A DNA stretch of 64,000 nt from Streptomyces sp. HNM0575 (GTDB lineage: Bacteria; Actinomycetota; Actinomycetes; Streptomycetales; Streptomycetaceae): positions 62,001 to 126,000 of the forward strand of contig NZ_JAASAG010000008.1 in assembly GCF_012726265.1 (NCBI RefSeq). The letters are read 5' to 3'. The translations under genes and the position numbers were made by a program. Within the stretch, counting starts at the first letter, position 1. Each line of letters opens with the position of its first letter. The notes beneath the pieces are model-generated. The model saw nothing but the letters and a program-made list of their open reading frames with translations. It made no database searches and was not told the origin of the DNA. Positions 54,342 through 62,512 of the stretch are shown one piece after another.

Positions 54342-55952
54342 TCACTTGACCGCGACGCCCGTCCAGGCGGCCTCGACGGCCTTGGACTCGGTGCTGTCCT
54401 TGCCGTACAGGTCGTCCGACGCCTTGACCGTGGCCTCACGGGCTGCCTTGTAGTCCGTGTTGGAGGTCATGTTCTCGGTCAGCGCCTTGAACCAGATCTG
54501 CTGGGCCTTGGTGATGCCGATGCCCTTGACGGTGGAGCCGTCGGAGGTCGGCGAGTCGTACTTGACGCCGTTCAGCTCGGACTTGCCGCTTCCCATGGAG
54601 AGCAGGAAGAAGAAGTGGTTCGCGATGCCGGACGAGTAGTGCACGTCGACGTCGCCGGCCTTGTCGCTCCACTCGTCGAGCGAGTTGCCGTCCTTGCTCG
54701 GCTTGTCCATGTAGCGCAGCGGCTTGCCGTCGCCGTTGATGTCGATCTTCTCGCCGATCAGGAAGTCACCGACGTCTTCCTTGTTCTTGGCGTGGAACTC
54801 GACGGCGGTGCCGAAGATGTCCGAGGTGGCCTCGTTCAGGCCGCCGGACTCGCCCGCGTACTCGAGACCCGCGGTCGCCGCGGTGACACCGTGCGACATC
54901 TCGTGGCCCGTGACGTCGATCGAGGTGAGCGGCTTCTTGTTGCCCTCGCCGTCCCCGTACGTCATGCAGAAGCAGCTGTCGTCCCAGAAGGCGTTGACGT
55001 AGTTGTCGCCGTAGTGGACGCGGCTGGGTGCACCCTTGCCGTCACCGGCGATGCCCTCACGCTTGAAGACGTCCTTGTAGAAGTCCCAGGTCGCCGCGCC
55101 GCCGAAGTGGGCGTCGACAGCGGCGGTCTGGGCGTCGTCCGGCTTGCCGGTGCCCCACTTGTTGTCCTTGTCGGTGAACTCCTTGCCGTCACCGCTCTCG
55201 CTGTTGCCCAGGTCAGTGGTCTTGCTGCCGCCGCGCGACTTGTCGGTCAGCGTGAAGTTGCCGTCCGAGCCCTCCGTGGTGAGCTTGACGTCGCCGGCGT
55301 ACTGGCCGGTGCCGGTGCCGTCGGCCTCCTGGATGGCCTGGTACTGGTCGAGCTTCTTGCCGGTCTTGGCGTCGGTGATGATGTGCAGCTTGCTCGGCGC
55401 GCCGGACTTCTGGAGGCCGCCCTTGACGGTCTCCCAGGCCAGTACGGGCTTGCCGTGGGAGGCGAAGACGACCTTGCGCGGGGCCTTGCTGCCCTTCGCC
55501 TTGGGGGTCGCCGGCTTCGCGGCGGCGGTGACGCCCGCGGTGGAGACCTTGATGTCGGCCTTCGTGGCCTTGGTGACACCGGTCTGCTTGCCCGACTTGG
55601 CCTTGTGGACGACCAGGTCGCCGCCCAGCACGGGCATGCCGTCGTAGGTGCGCTCGTAGCGGACGTGCGTCGCGCCGTTCGCGTTCTTGATGACGTCCTT
55701 GACCTGGAGCTTCTCCTTGGAGCCGAGGCCGAGGGCCTTGGCGTCCGCGGCCTTCGCCTCGGTGGTGTCGGCCTTCTTGATGAGCTGGGTCTGCTGGGTC
55801 GCGCTCACCGCGGCGGGCTGGGCACCGGCCTTCGCGGTGGACTCCTTGTCCGAGGGGCCGGCGGTGGCCGTGCCGGCGGTGATGCCGGCCACGACGATCG
55901 CGGCCGTGGCTGCAAGGGCGGATATCCGCTGCTTCTTGCTGATGGATCTCAC
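54342..55952 (-). CDS. Secreted M4 (thermolysin-like) zinc metalloprotease
   Basis: 536 aa from GTG 55952 with AAGGAG seven bases upstream. The signal peptide is SKKQRISALAATAAIVVAGITAGTATAG (cut near 31). A propeptide of about 190 residues follows, with FTP and PepSY-like segments (VRYERTYDGMPVLGGDLVVH; KLHIITDAKTGKKLDQYQAI). The catalytic domain has the zinc site H350-E351-M-S-H354 and the third ligand E374 (GGLNEATSD), plus DVDVHYSSGIANHFFFLLS with the acid/base-assisting His. It is a general extracellular peptidase. From memory it matches the neutral metalloprotease locus of S. coelicolor next to glgP. Confidence 0.95.
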   Translation of the reverse strand: MRSISKKQRISALAATAAIVVAGITAGTATAGPSDKESTAKAGAQPAAVSATQQTQLIKKADTTEAKAADAKALGLGSKEKLQVKDVIKNANGATHVRYERTYDGMPVLGGDLVVHKAKSGKQTGVTKATKADIKVSTAGVTAAAKPATPKAKGSKAPRKVVFASHGKPVLAWETVKGGLQKSGAPSKLHIITDAKTGKKLDQYQAIQEADGTGTGQYAGDVKLTTEGSDGNFTLTDKSRGGSKTTDLGNSESGDGKEFTDKDNKWGTGKPDDAQTAAVDAHFGGAATWDFYKDVFKREGIAGDGKGAPSRVHYGDNYVNAFWDDSCFCMTYGDGEGNKKPLTSIDVTGHEMSHGVTAATAGLEYAGESGGLNEATSDIFGTAVEFHAKNKEDVGDFLIGEKIDINGDGKPLRYMDKPSKDGNSLDEWSDKAGDVDVHYSSGIANHFFFLLSMGSGKSELNGVKYDSPTSDGSTVKGIGITKAQQIWFKALTENMTSNTDYKAAREATVKASDDLYGKDSTESKAVEAAWTGVAVK

Positions 55953-56123
55953 TCGGTGGCTCCTTCTGCCGTGGGGGCCGGGCGGCTGCCATGTTCGGGC
56001 TGCCCGTGCAGAACTGTGGAACAGATGCGAAGTGTTGTTCATCGTGCGAATGCACGACCGCCTCAGACTACTGTCGGGTACGCGCGCATGTCACCGTTTC
56101 CGCCAGACGGCGTTCACGGCTTG

Positions 56124-56166
56124 ACCAACTTTTGTCCGTTGGTGAGCGCTCGTTATCCGGATAACG
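56124..56166. promoter_or_regulatory. CGTTATCCGGATAACG palindrome upstream of the M4 protease
   Basis: A perfect 16-bp palindrome lies at 56151-56166. Close by, ACCAAC (56124-56129) and GTTGGT (56138-56143) form a second inverted repeat with an 8-base loop. The site is about 200 bases ahead of the protease start and 67 bases past the ABC gene stop, so it may be an operator of the protease gene. The remainder of 55953-56232 shows no gene. Confidence 0.5.
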
Positions 56167-56232
56167 GACGTCTGTGAAAGGTCAGTTGGGGATCGCCGCT
56201 GGTCACGGCGGTGCGGCCGCCGGCGGGTGCCG

Positions 56233-58221
56233 CTAGACCAGACTGTCGCGCCACGCGCTGTGAAGATCTGCGAATCTCCCGTTGTCGGCGGTCAGTTGGG
56301 CCGGAGTGCCGTCCTCCACCAGCCGGCCGCCGTCCATCACCAGCACCCGGTCCGCGATCTCCACCGTCGAGAGACGGTGCGCGATGACCACCGCGGTACG
56401 TCCCCGCAGCACCGTCGACATCGCCTGCTGTACGGCCTGTTCGCCCGGAATGTCCAGCGAGGACGTCGCCTCGTCCAGCACCAGCACCGCCGGATCCGCG
56501 AGCAACGCACGGGCGAACGCGACGAGTTGGCGCTGCCCGGCCGAGATGCGCCCGCCCCGCTTCCGTACGTCCGTGTCGTACCCCTCGGGGAGCGCGGCGA
56601 TGAAGTCGTGGGCGCCCAGGGCCTTCGCCGCGCCCTCGATCTCCTCGCGGGTCGCGTCCGGGCGGCCGATGGCGATGTTCTCCGCGACGGTGCCGGAGAA
56701 GAGAAAGGCCTCCTGGGTCACCATCACGACACTGCGCCGCAGTTCGGAAGCTTCCAGGTCGCGCAGGTCGACGTCGTCCAGCAGCACCCGCCCGCCCGTC
56801 GGGTCGTAGAAGCGGGCGAGCAGCTTCACCAGCGTGGACTTGCCCGCGCCCGTGGCGCCGACGAGCGCGACCGTCCGTCCCGCGTGCAGGGTCAGCCGGA
56901 ACGACGGCAGCACCTCGCCGCCGGTGCGGTAGCCGAACGAGACCGATTCGAAGACGACTTCGCGCCCGTGCCGTCCCTCCGGGCGCGGCGGAAGGGCGCG
57001 CGGCGCGGACGGCTCCGGCACGGACGGCCGCTGGGCCAGCAGCCCCGCGATCTTCTCCAGCGAAGCGGCCGCGGACTGATAGGAGTTGAGGAACATCCCG
57101 AGGTGGTCGATCGGGTCGTACAGCCTGCGCAGATAGAGCGCCGCGGCGGCGAGCACGCCCAGCGCCAGGTCTCCGGCGGCGACGCGATAGGCGCCCCACA
57201 GCACGATCGCGGCGATCGCCGTATTGGCCGTCGCGCGGGAGCCGACGACGTAACGCGCCATCTCCAGCAGCGAGTCGCCGTTCACCTTCCAGTGGCGGCC
57301 GTTGAGCCTCGCGAACGCGGCGTCGTTCGCGCGCTCGCGCCGGAACGCCTGAACGGCGCGGATTCCGCCCACGGTCTCGGTGAACTTGACGATGACGGCC
57401 GCCATCGCCGTCGACTTGCCCCGGTAGACGTGCTTCGAGCGGCTCTGGAAGTTCCGTACGAGCAGCGCCAGCGGAACGAAGCTGCCCAGCGCCGCCGCCC
57501 CGAGACCGGCGTCCAGCCAGAGCAGCGTGATCACGATGTACACGACGGAGACGACGACGGCGAGCAGCTCCTGGAGCCCCTCGTCGAGGAGTTCGCGCAG
57601 GGACGCGACGTCCGTGGTGGAACGGGAGATGAGGCGGCCGGAGGTGTAGCGGTCGTGGAAGTCGACGTCGAGGGCCTGTGCGTGCCGGTGGATACGGCCG
57701 CGCAGATCCAGCAGCACCCGCTGGTTGACGCGGGCGGCCGCCACGATGAACGCGTACTGGAAGCCGCCCGACGCGAGCGCGCAGACCAGATATGCGAGAC
57801 CGACCGCGACGAGCGGGCCGTGGTCCGGGGTGCCGAGGGGCGCGTGGCCGGACGCGCCGCCGCCGGTTTCCCCGCGCAGCGCAGGCACGGCCCGGTCGAT
57901 GGCGAAGGCCACCAGCAGGGGGCCCGCCTGCACGGCGGCCTGCTGGAGGAGCAGCAGCAGACCGGTGACCGCGACGCGCAGACGGTGCGGGCGCAGCAGC
58001 GAGGCGAGCAGGGTGCGCGCGGCGTGGGGCGGAGCGGGCAGGGCGTCGCCGTCGAACGGATCGGACGGGCCCGGGACTTGGGGCAGGCCGGACGAGTCTG
58101 AAACGCCGCCCGCGCCGTGCGAGCCCGTACCGCCGGAACCGTCCGACCCATCGGGGCGTACGTCCGCGTCCTCCGTGCGGTGCCGCTGGTCCTCCCGAGC
58201 GTCCGCCGTGCCGCCGGTCAA
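56233..58221 (-). CDS. ABC exporter half-transporter, catalytically canonical subunit
   Basis: 662 aa. The N-terminal 50 residues are low complexity, then a six-helix type I exporter membrane domain (about 65-360: LLRPHRLRVAVTGLLLLLQQ ... YTSGRLISRSTTDVASLRELLDEGLQELL) and a C-terminal ATPase domain. Walker A is ALVGATGAGKSTLVKLLARFYDP, the Q-loop VMVTQEAFLFSGTV, signature RISAGQRQLVAFARALL, Walker B plus catalytic Glu VLVLDEATSSLD, and H-loop VIAHRLSTVE. Its start overlaps the stop of the upstream half-transporter by four bases. With its partner it should form a heterodimer exporting an unknown substrate. Confidence 0.94.
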   Translation of the reverse strand: MTGGTADAREDQRHRTEDADVRPDGSDGSGGTGSHGAGGVSDSSGLPQVPGPSDPFDGDALPAPPHAARTLLASLLRPHRLRVAVTGLLLLLQQAAVQAGPLLVAFAIDRAVPALRGETGGGASGHAPLGTPDHGPLVAVGLAYLVCALASGGFQYAFIVAAARVNQRVLLDLRGRIHRHAQALDVDFHDRYTSGRLISRSTTDVASLRELLDEGLQELLAVVVSVVYIVITLLWLDAGLGAAALGSFVPLALLVRNFQSRSKHVYRGKSTAMAAVIVKFTETVGGIRAVQAFRRERANDAAFARLNGRHWKVNGDSLLEMARYVVGSRATANTAIAAIVLWGAYRVAAGDLALGVLAAAALYLRRLYDPIDHLGMFLNSYQSAAASLEKIAGLLAQRPSVPEPSAPRALPPRPEGRHGREVVFESVSFGYRTGGEVLPSFRLTLHAGRTVALVGATGAGKSTLVKLLARFYDPTGGRVLLDDVDLRDLEASELRRSVVMVTQEAFLFSGTVAENIAIGRPDATREEIEGAAKALGAHDFIAALPEGYDTDVRKRGGRISAGQRQLVAFARALLADPAVLVLDEATSSLDIPGEQAVQQAMSTVLRGRTAVVIAHRLSTVEIADRVLVMDGGRLVEDGTPAQLTADNGRFADLHSAWRDSLV

Positions 58222-60566
58222 CTCCCCACCCCCGTCTGCCTGTCGCCGTCACCGGACATCAGACGGCGGTATTCGGCGCTGCCGCGCAGCAGCTCGTGGT
58301 GCGTGCCGACCGCTGTGATGCGTCCGCCCGACAGCAGCGCCACACGGTCCGCGAGCAGCACGGTCGACGGCCGGTGCGCGACCACCAGCGCCGTGGTGGA
58401 CGTCAGCACCTCGCGCAGCGCCGCCTCGACCGCCGCCTCCGTGTGCACGTCGAGTGCCGACAGCGGATCGTCGAGCACGAGGAAGGGCGGGCGGCCGACC
58501 ACGGCACGGGCCAGGGCGAGACGCTGCCGCTGGCCGCCCGACAGGCTCAGTCCCTGCTCCCCGACCTGGGTCCGAGGGCCCTGCGGGAGGGCGGCGACGA
58601 ACTCGTGCGCCTGCGAGACCCGCAGCGCGCGGTCCAGCCCGGCCTGCGGACCCGGGCCGTCGGCGGCCGCCGCCCGGGGCTCGGGCAGCGGACCCGGAAC
58701 GGCTCTGGATACGGAGCCGGGTGTGGAGCCGGGTGTGGATGCGGAGTTGGGCGTGGATGCGGATGTGAAGCCGGGTGTGGATGCGGAGTCGGTCGTGGAG
58801 CCGGGTGTGGATACGGAGCCGGGTGTGGAAGCGGACGCCGACGCCGGTACGAGAGCGGGCACTTCGGCGTACGGCACGCTGTCCGGCTCCACGCCCCGGT
58901 CCGCGTCCGGCGCCGCATCCCGGTCCGCGTCGGGCGCCGCGTTCCCCTCCGCGTCGGGCGCCGCGTTCCCCTCCGCGTCGGGCGCCGTGTCGGGCGCCAA
59001 GCCGGGTGTCGCGCCCGGCCCCGCGCCGAGCGTCCCGTAGGGCTCCGCGTCCAACTCCCCGTCCGCGCCCATCAGTACGTTCTCCGCCACGCTCGCCGAG
59101 AACAGCGTCGGCTCCTCGAACGCCACCGCGACCCGGGAGCGCAGCTCCGCCCGGCGCATGGCCCCGATGTCCTCGCCGTCCAGGGTGATGTGACCCGCCG
59201 TCACCTCGTGCAGTCGCGGCACGAGCGCCGTCAGCGTCGTCTTGCCGCTCCCCGTCGCGCCGACGAGGGCCATCGTCTCCCCGTGCCGTACGTGCAGATC
59301 GACGCCGTCCAGGACCGGCGGGTCCCAATCCGGTGCGTCGGCGTAGCGGAACACCACACTGCTGAAGCGCAGCCCGTCCGGCCCGTCCGCCGCACGGTCC
59401 CCGGTCGTCGGTTCCCCGGCCGTCGCCGCCGCTTGCCCCTTCCTAAGGCCGCCGTCCACGTCAGTCGCGCCATGCGCCTCGCGCGCCTCGTGCGCGTCGC
59501 GCAGCACGTCCCGCGGCAGCGGCTCGTCGAGGACCTCGAAGAAGCGGTCGGTCGCCGTCGCCGACTCGTTGCTCAGCGCCAGCAGGAACCCCGTCGTCTC
59601 CACCGGCCACCGCAGCGCCAGCGCCGTGGAGAGGAAGGCCACGAGCGTGCCCGCCGAGAGGGCGCCCTCCGCGACCTGCATGGCGCCGAGCACCAGCGCG
59701 GCCCCGACCGCCAGCTCCGGCAGCAGCATGATCACGGCCCAGATGCGGGCCAGCAGCCGCGCCTTGTCCAGCTCCGTGCCGAGCAGCCGGCCCGACAGCG
59801 CGCGGAAGGCCAGCGCCTGGCTGCGGTGCCGCCCGAAGCCCTTGATGACGCGGATGCCGAGCACCGCCTCCTCGACGAGCGTCGTCAGGTCCCCGATCTG
59901 GTCCTGGGCCCGGCGCGCGGCTCGCGAGTACCGGTGCTCGAAGACGGTGCACAGCCACACCAGCGGCACGAACGGGCCGAGGACGACCAGCCCCAGCGTC
60001 CACCGCTGCGACAGCAGAATGACGCAACCGACCACCACCGTCACGACGTTCACCAGGAGAAAGGTCACGCCGAAGGAGAGGAATCTGCGCAGCAGTTCGA
60101 GGTCGGTGGTCGCGCGGGAGAGCAACTGCCCGCTCGGCCAGCGGTCGTGGAAGGAGACCGGAAGGCGCTGGAGATGCCGGTAGAAGTCCGCGCGCATGGC
60201 CGCCTCGACACCCGCCAGCGGACGGGCGCTCAGCCACCGCCGCACGGCGAACAGCCCGGCCTCCAGCAGCCCGACCCCCAGCAGCAGCGCACCGCCCGCC
60301 CAGACGCCCGCGGTGTCCCGGTCGGCGACCGGCCCGTCGACGAGCCACTTCAGTACGAGCGGGATCACCAGACCCGTGCACGAGGCGAGCGCGGCCACCA
60401 GCGCCGCGCCGAACACCCGGACCCGCACCGGCCGTACATACGGCCACATCCGCAGCAGCGAGCGCACCACCGAGCGGTCGCCGTCCCCGGTCACGGCACG
60501 GGCGCCGGCCACGGCACGGTCCCCGGTCACGGCACGGTCCTCGGTCACGGCACGGTCCTCGGCCAC
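58218..60566 (-). CDS. ABC exporter half-transporter, degenerate-site subunit with a large ATPase insertion
   Basis: 782 aa from the outermost GTG at 60566; several GTGs recur every 18 bases in an E-D-R-A-V-T repeat, so the start is uncertain by about 24 codons. The membrane domain spans about 45-330. The ATPase has Walker A ALVGATGSGKTTLTALV, a Q-loop with Glu (VAFEEPTLFS), signature LSLSGGQRQRLALARAVV, Walker B followed by Asp rather than Glu (LVLDDPLSALD), and H-loop VVAHRPSTVL. This is the usual non-catalytic half of heterodimeric exporters. Between the Q-loop and the signature is an insertion of about 135 residues of Ala/Pro/Asp then Ser/Thr/Pro repeats (coded near 58650-59060), far beyond the normal length. 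Confidence 0.92.
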   Translation of the reverse strand: MAEDRAVTEDRAVTGDRAVAGARAVTGDGDRSVVRSLLRMWPYVRPVRVRVFGAALVAALASCTGLVIPLVLKWLVDGPVADRDTAGVWAGGALLLGVGLLEAGLFAVRRWLSARPLAGVEAAMRADFYRHLQRLPVSFHDRWPSGQLLSRATTDLELLRRFLSFGVTFLLVNVVTVVVGCVILLSQRWTLGLVVLGPFVPLVWLCTVFEHRYSRAARRAQDQIGDLTTLVEEAVLGIRVIKGFGRHRSQALAFRALSGRLLGTELDKARLLARIWAVIMLLPELAVGAALVLGAMQVAEGALSAGTLVAFLSTALALRWPVETTGFLLALSNESATATDRFFEVLDEPLPRDVLRDAHEAREAHGATDVDGGLRKGQAAATAGEPTTGDRAADGPDGLRFSSVVFRYADAPDWDPPVLDGVDLHVRHGETMALVGATGSGKTTLTALVPRLHEVTAGHITLDGEDIGAMRRAELRSRVAVAFEEPTLFSASVAENVLMGADGELDAEPYGTLGAGPGATPGLAPDTAPDAEGNAAPDAEGNAAPDADRDAAPDADRGVEPDSVPYAEVPALVPASASASTPGSVSTPGSTTDSASTPGFTSASTPNSASTPGSTPGSVSRAVPGPLPEPRAAAADGPGPQAGLDRALRVSQAHEFVAALPQGPRTQVGEQGLSLSGGQRQRLALARAVVGRPPFLVLDDPLSALDVHTEAAVEAALREVLTSTTALVVAHRPSTVLLADRVALLSGGRITAVGTHHELLRGSAEYRRLMSGDGDRQTGVGS
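58650..59060 (-). repeat. Repeat DNA encoding the ABC ATPase insertion
   Basis: Two types of repeats are fused: GTGTGGATGCGGAG-like units (about 58700-58830) and CCGCGTCGGGCGCCGCGTTC-like units (about 58890-58990). Translated, they give S-T-P-G-S/S-A-S-T-P-G and A-P-D-A-E-G-N-A repeats. They stay in frame with the conserved ATPase on both sides. Confidence 0.8.
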
Positions 60567-60882
60567 GGCACGGGCCCCGGCCGCGCACGGGCGCCCGCGC
60601 CGCCGCCCGTACCGTCACCTGCCGCGTCGCCGCCTCCGTCGCCGGCGTCCCCGTCCGCTCCGCTGGTCGTCCCCGCCCCGGTCGTCACCGGCCTGAGACT
60701 ACGGTCGGGTGGTTGCGTGCTTCATCTGCTTTTTTCGCGCCGAGTCGGTGCTCGCACGTCGCTCGTCCGCCCGCGATGCTTCCACTACGGAATGTCTCCA
60801 GCACCGTGCGTGACCGATTCGTTTCCCCTGCGGCGGCGGGTCGTTGGTCTCCGTACGGACGAGCTTCACGGGGAGTGCGGAC
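60490..60882. repeat. 18-bp repeats and divergent region before the first L,D-transpeptidase
   Basis: From about 60490 to 60585 runs an 18-bp tandem repeat (CCGGTCACGGCACGGTCC type) that forms the extreme N-terminus of the ABC gene. From 60590 to 60882 I see no gene; a T-run (CTGCTTTTTTCGCG near 60727) and GGGGAG at the ribosome site of the transpeptidase are the only notable parts. Confidence 0.6.
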
Positions 60883-62127
60883 ATGGATCGGGTGGGGCGG
60901 ACGGGACGAGCGGGCCGGAGGGGCCTGCTGCTGAGAAGCACGATGCTGAGGTGCTCGTCGGCGGCGCTGTGCGCGGCGGGCGCTCTGCTGGCGGGCTGCG
61001 GCGCGATGGTCGAACCCCGGACTCCCGCCCAGCTGATCGAGGTGCTGCCGCGTGACGGCAGCAAGGACGTGACGAAGGACGGCATCCTGCGCGTCAACGC
61101 GACGGAGGGCCGGCTGGACGAGGTGCGGGTCACCCGCAGAAGCAAGGGTGCGGGGCACGCTGTCCCCGGCAGCATCTCTTCCGACGGGCGCACGTGGCGG
61201 CCGTCGGGGTCCGCGCGCCGGCTCCAACTCGGCAGTGAGTACCGGGTCGACGCCGTCGCCCTCGACGAGCAGGGCAGGCGTGCCGCCCGGCACACCACGT
61301 TCACCACCAAGGCGCAGCCGCGTCGCTTCATCGGCTTCTTCACGCCCGAGCACCGGCAGACCGTCGGTACGGGAATGATCCTCTCGATCAGGTTCAACCG
61401 TCCGATCATCGAGCGCGCCGCCGTCGAGCGCGGCATCCGCGTCTCCGCGTCCCCGCCCGTGAAGGTCGCGCCGCACTGGTTCGGCACGTCCCGTGTGGAC
61501 TTCCGCCCCGAGGAGTTCTGGGAGCCGGGCACCCGCGTCACGCTGGATCTTCGGCTGCGCGGCGTGCGCGCCGCCCCCGACGTGTACGGAGTGCAGCACA
61601 AGCGCGTCCACTTCACGGTCGGACGGGACCAGCGCAGCGTGGTCGACGCCCGCCGCCACACGATGACGGTGACGCGCAACGGCCGGGTCGTGGAGACCCT
61701 GCCCGTCACGACGGGCTCCGCGAAGAACCCGACGTACGCGGGGGACATGGTCATCAGCGAGAAGTTCAAGGTGACCCGCATGAACGCGCGGACCGTCGGG
61801 TTCGGCGGCGAGTACGACATCGACGACGTGCCGCACGCGATGCGCCTCACCGACAGCGGCACCTTCCTGCACGGCAACTACTGGGCCTCCAAGCGGACGT
61901 TCGGGCGCGCGAACGTCAGCCACGGATGCATCGGGCTGCGCGACAGGAAGGGGGGCGACCCGGGCAGTCCGGCCGGGGCGTTCTTCCGCGACTCCCTCAC
62001 GGGCGACGTGATCACCGTGAAGAACTCCGGCGAGCGCACGGTCGCACCCGGCAACGGCCTCAGCGGCTGGAACATGGGCTGGAGCCAGTGGACGGCGGGC
62101 TCGGCGCTGCCCGCGGCGGCGCACTGA
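60883..62127 (+). CDS. L,D-transpeptidase lipoprotein with Ig-like domains
   Basis: 414 aa from ATG 60883 with GGGGAG seven bases upstream; an ATG at 60844 has no site. The signal ends in lipobox LLAGC (about residue 38), so it is a lipoprotein. Two Ig-like domains (about 45-150 and 150-255; FIGFFTPEHRQTVGTGMILSIRFNRPI) precede the YkuD catalytic domain (about 260-390). The catalytic motif is HGNYW ... ANVSHGCIGLRD with His and Cys intact. It forms 3-3 cross-links in peptidoglycan, acting outside the membrane. A paralogue follows at 62513. Confidence 0.94.
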   Translation: MDRVGRTGRAGRRGLLLRSTMLRCSSAALCAAGALLAGCGAMVEPRTPAQLIEVLPRDGSKDVTKDGILRVNATEGRLDEVRVTRRSKGAGHAVPGSISSDGRTWRPSGSARRLQLGSEYRVDAVALDEQGRRAARHTTFTTKAQPRRFIGFFTPEHRQTVGTGMILSIRFNRPIIERAAVERGIRVSASPPVKVAPHWFGTSRVDFRPEEFWEPGTRVTLDLRLRGVRAAPDVYGVQHKRVHFTVGRDQRSVVDARRHTMTVTRNGRVVETLPVTTGSAKNPTYAGDMVISEKFKVTRMNARTVGFGGEYDIDDVPHAMRLTDSGTFLHGNYWASKRTFGRANVSHGCIGLRDRKGGDPGSPAGAFFRDSLTGDVITVKNSGERTVAPGNGLSGWNMGWSQWTAGSALPAAAH

Positions 62128-62190
62128 GGCGCACTGAGGCGCACTGCGGCGTACTGCGGCGCTGATCCACCCACGGATCCCGCACGGGCC

Positions 62191-62222
62191 CCGGTACCGG
62201 CCGGCTTCCCTTCCGGTACCGG
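62191..62222. terminator. Paired CCGGTACCGG elements after the first L,D-transpeptidase
   Basis: CCGGTACCGG occurs at 62191-62200 and 62213-62222; the two copies can pair with each other across a 12-base loop. Just before (about 62117-62160) a 10-bp repeat GGCGCACTGA/GC follows the stop codon. The rest of 62128-62512 holds no gene. Confidence 0.5.
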
Positions 62223-62512
62223 TCTGCTCACTGATTCGCGTACTGTTCCACGCGCTGCCTCACGCGCCGGTCCGCTCGGCGCCGGACGGGCTTCGCGAGC
62301 GCCGTGCGTGCGCTGGACTGCGCGCTTTCCCCGGCGGGTACCGGAGGGGGGTTGACGACCGTCGCGGAAGGAAAGAAATCGCGACGGAACGGTGACACTC
62401 TCGGGGATTCCATCTCCATCTCGGTGTGATTACCTAGCGCCTGCACAGTCGTATTTTTCGGCCCGGGGACCGCACGATGGTGCATGCAGCCGTGCGAGGG
62501 GAGTAGCCCGCT

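Noticed and set aside
62383..62420. SigE-type promoter (GGAAC...TCT) before the second L,D-transpeptidase
   Set aside because: GGAAC is present, but no TCT-type -10 lies at the required distance.
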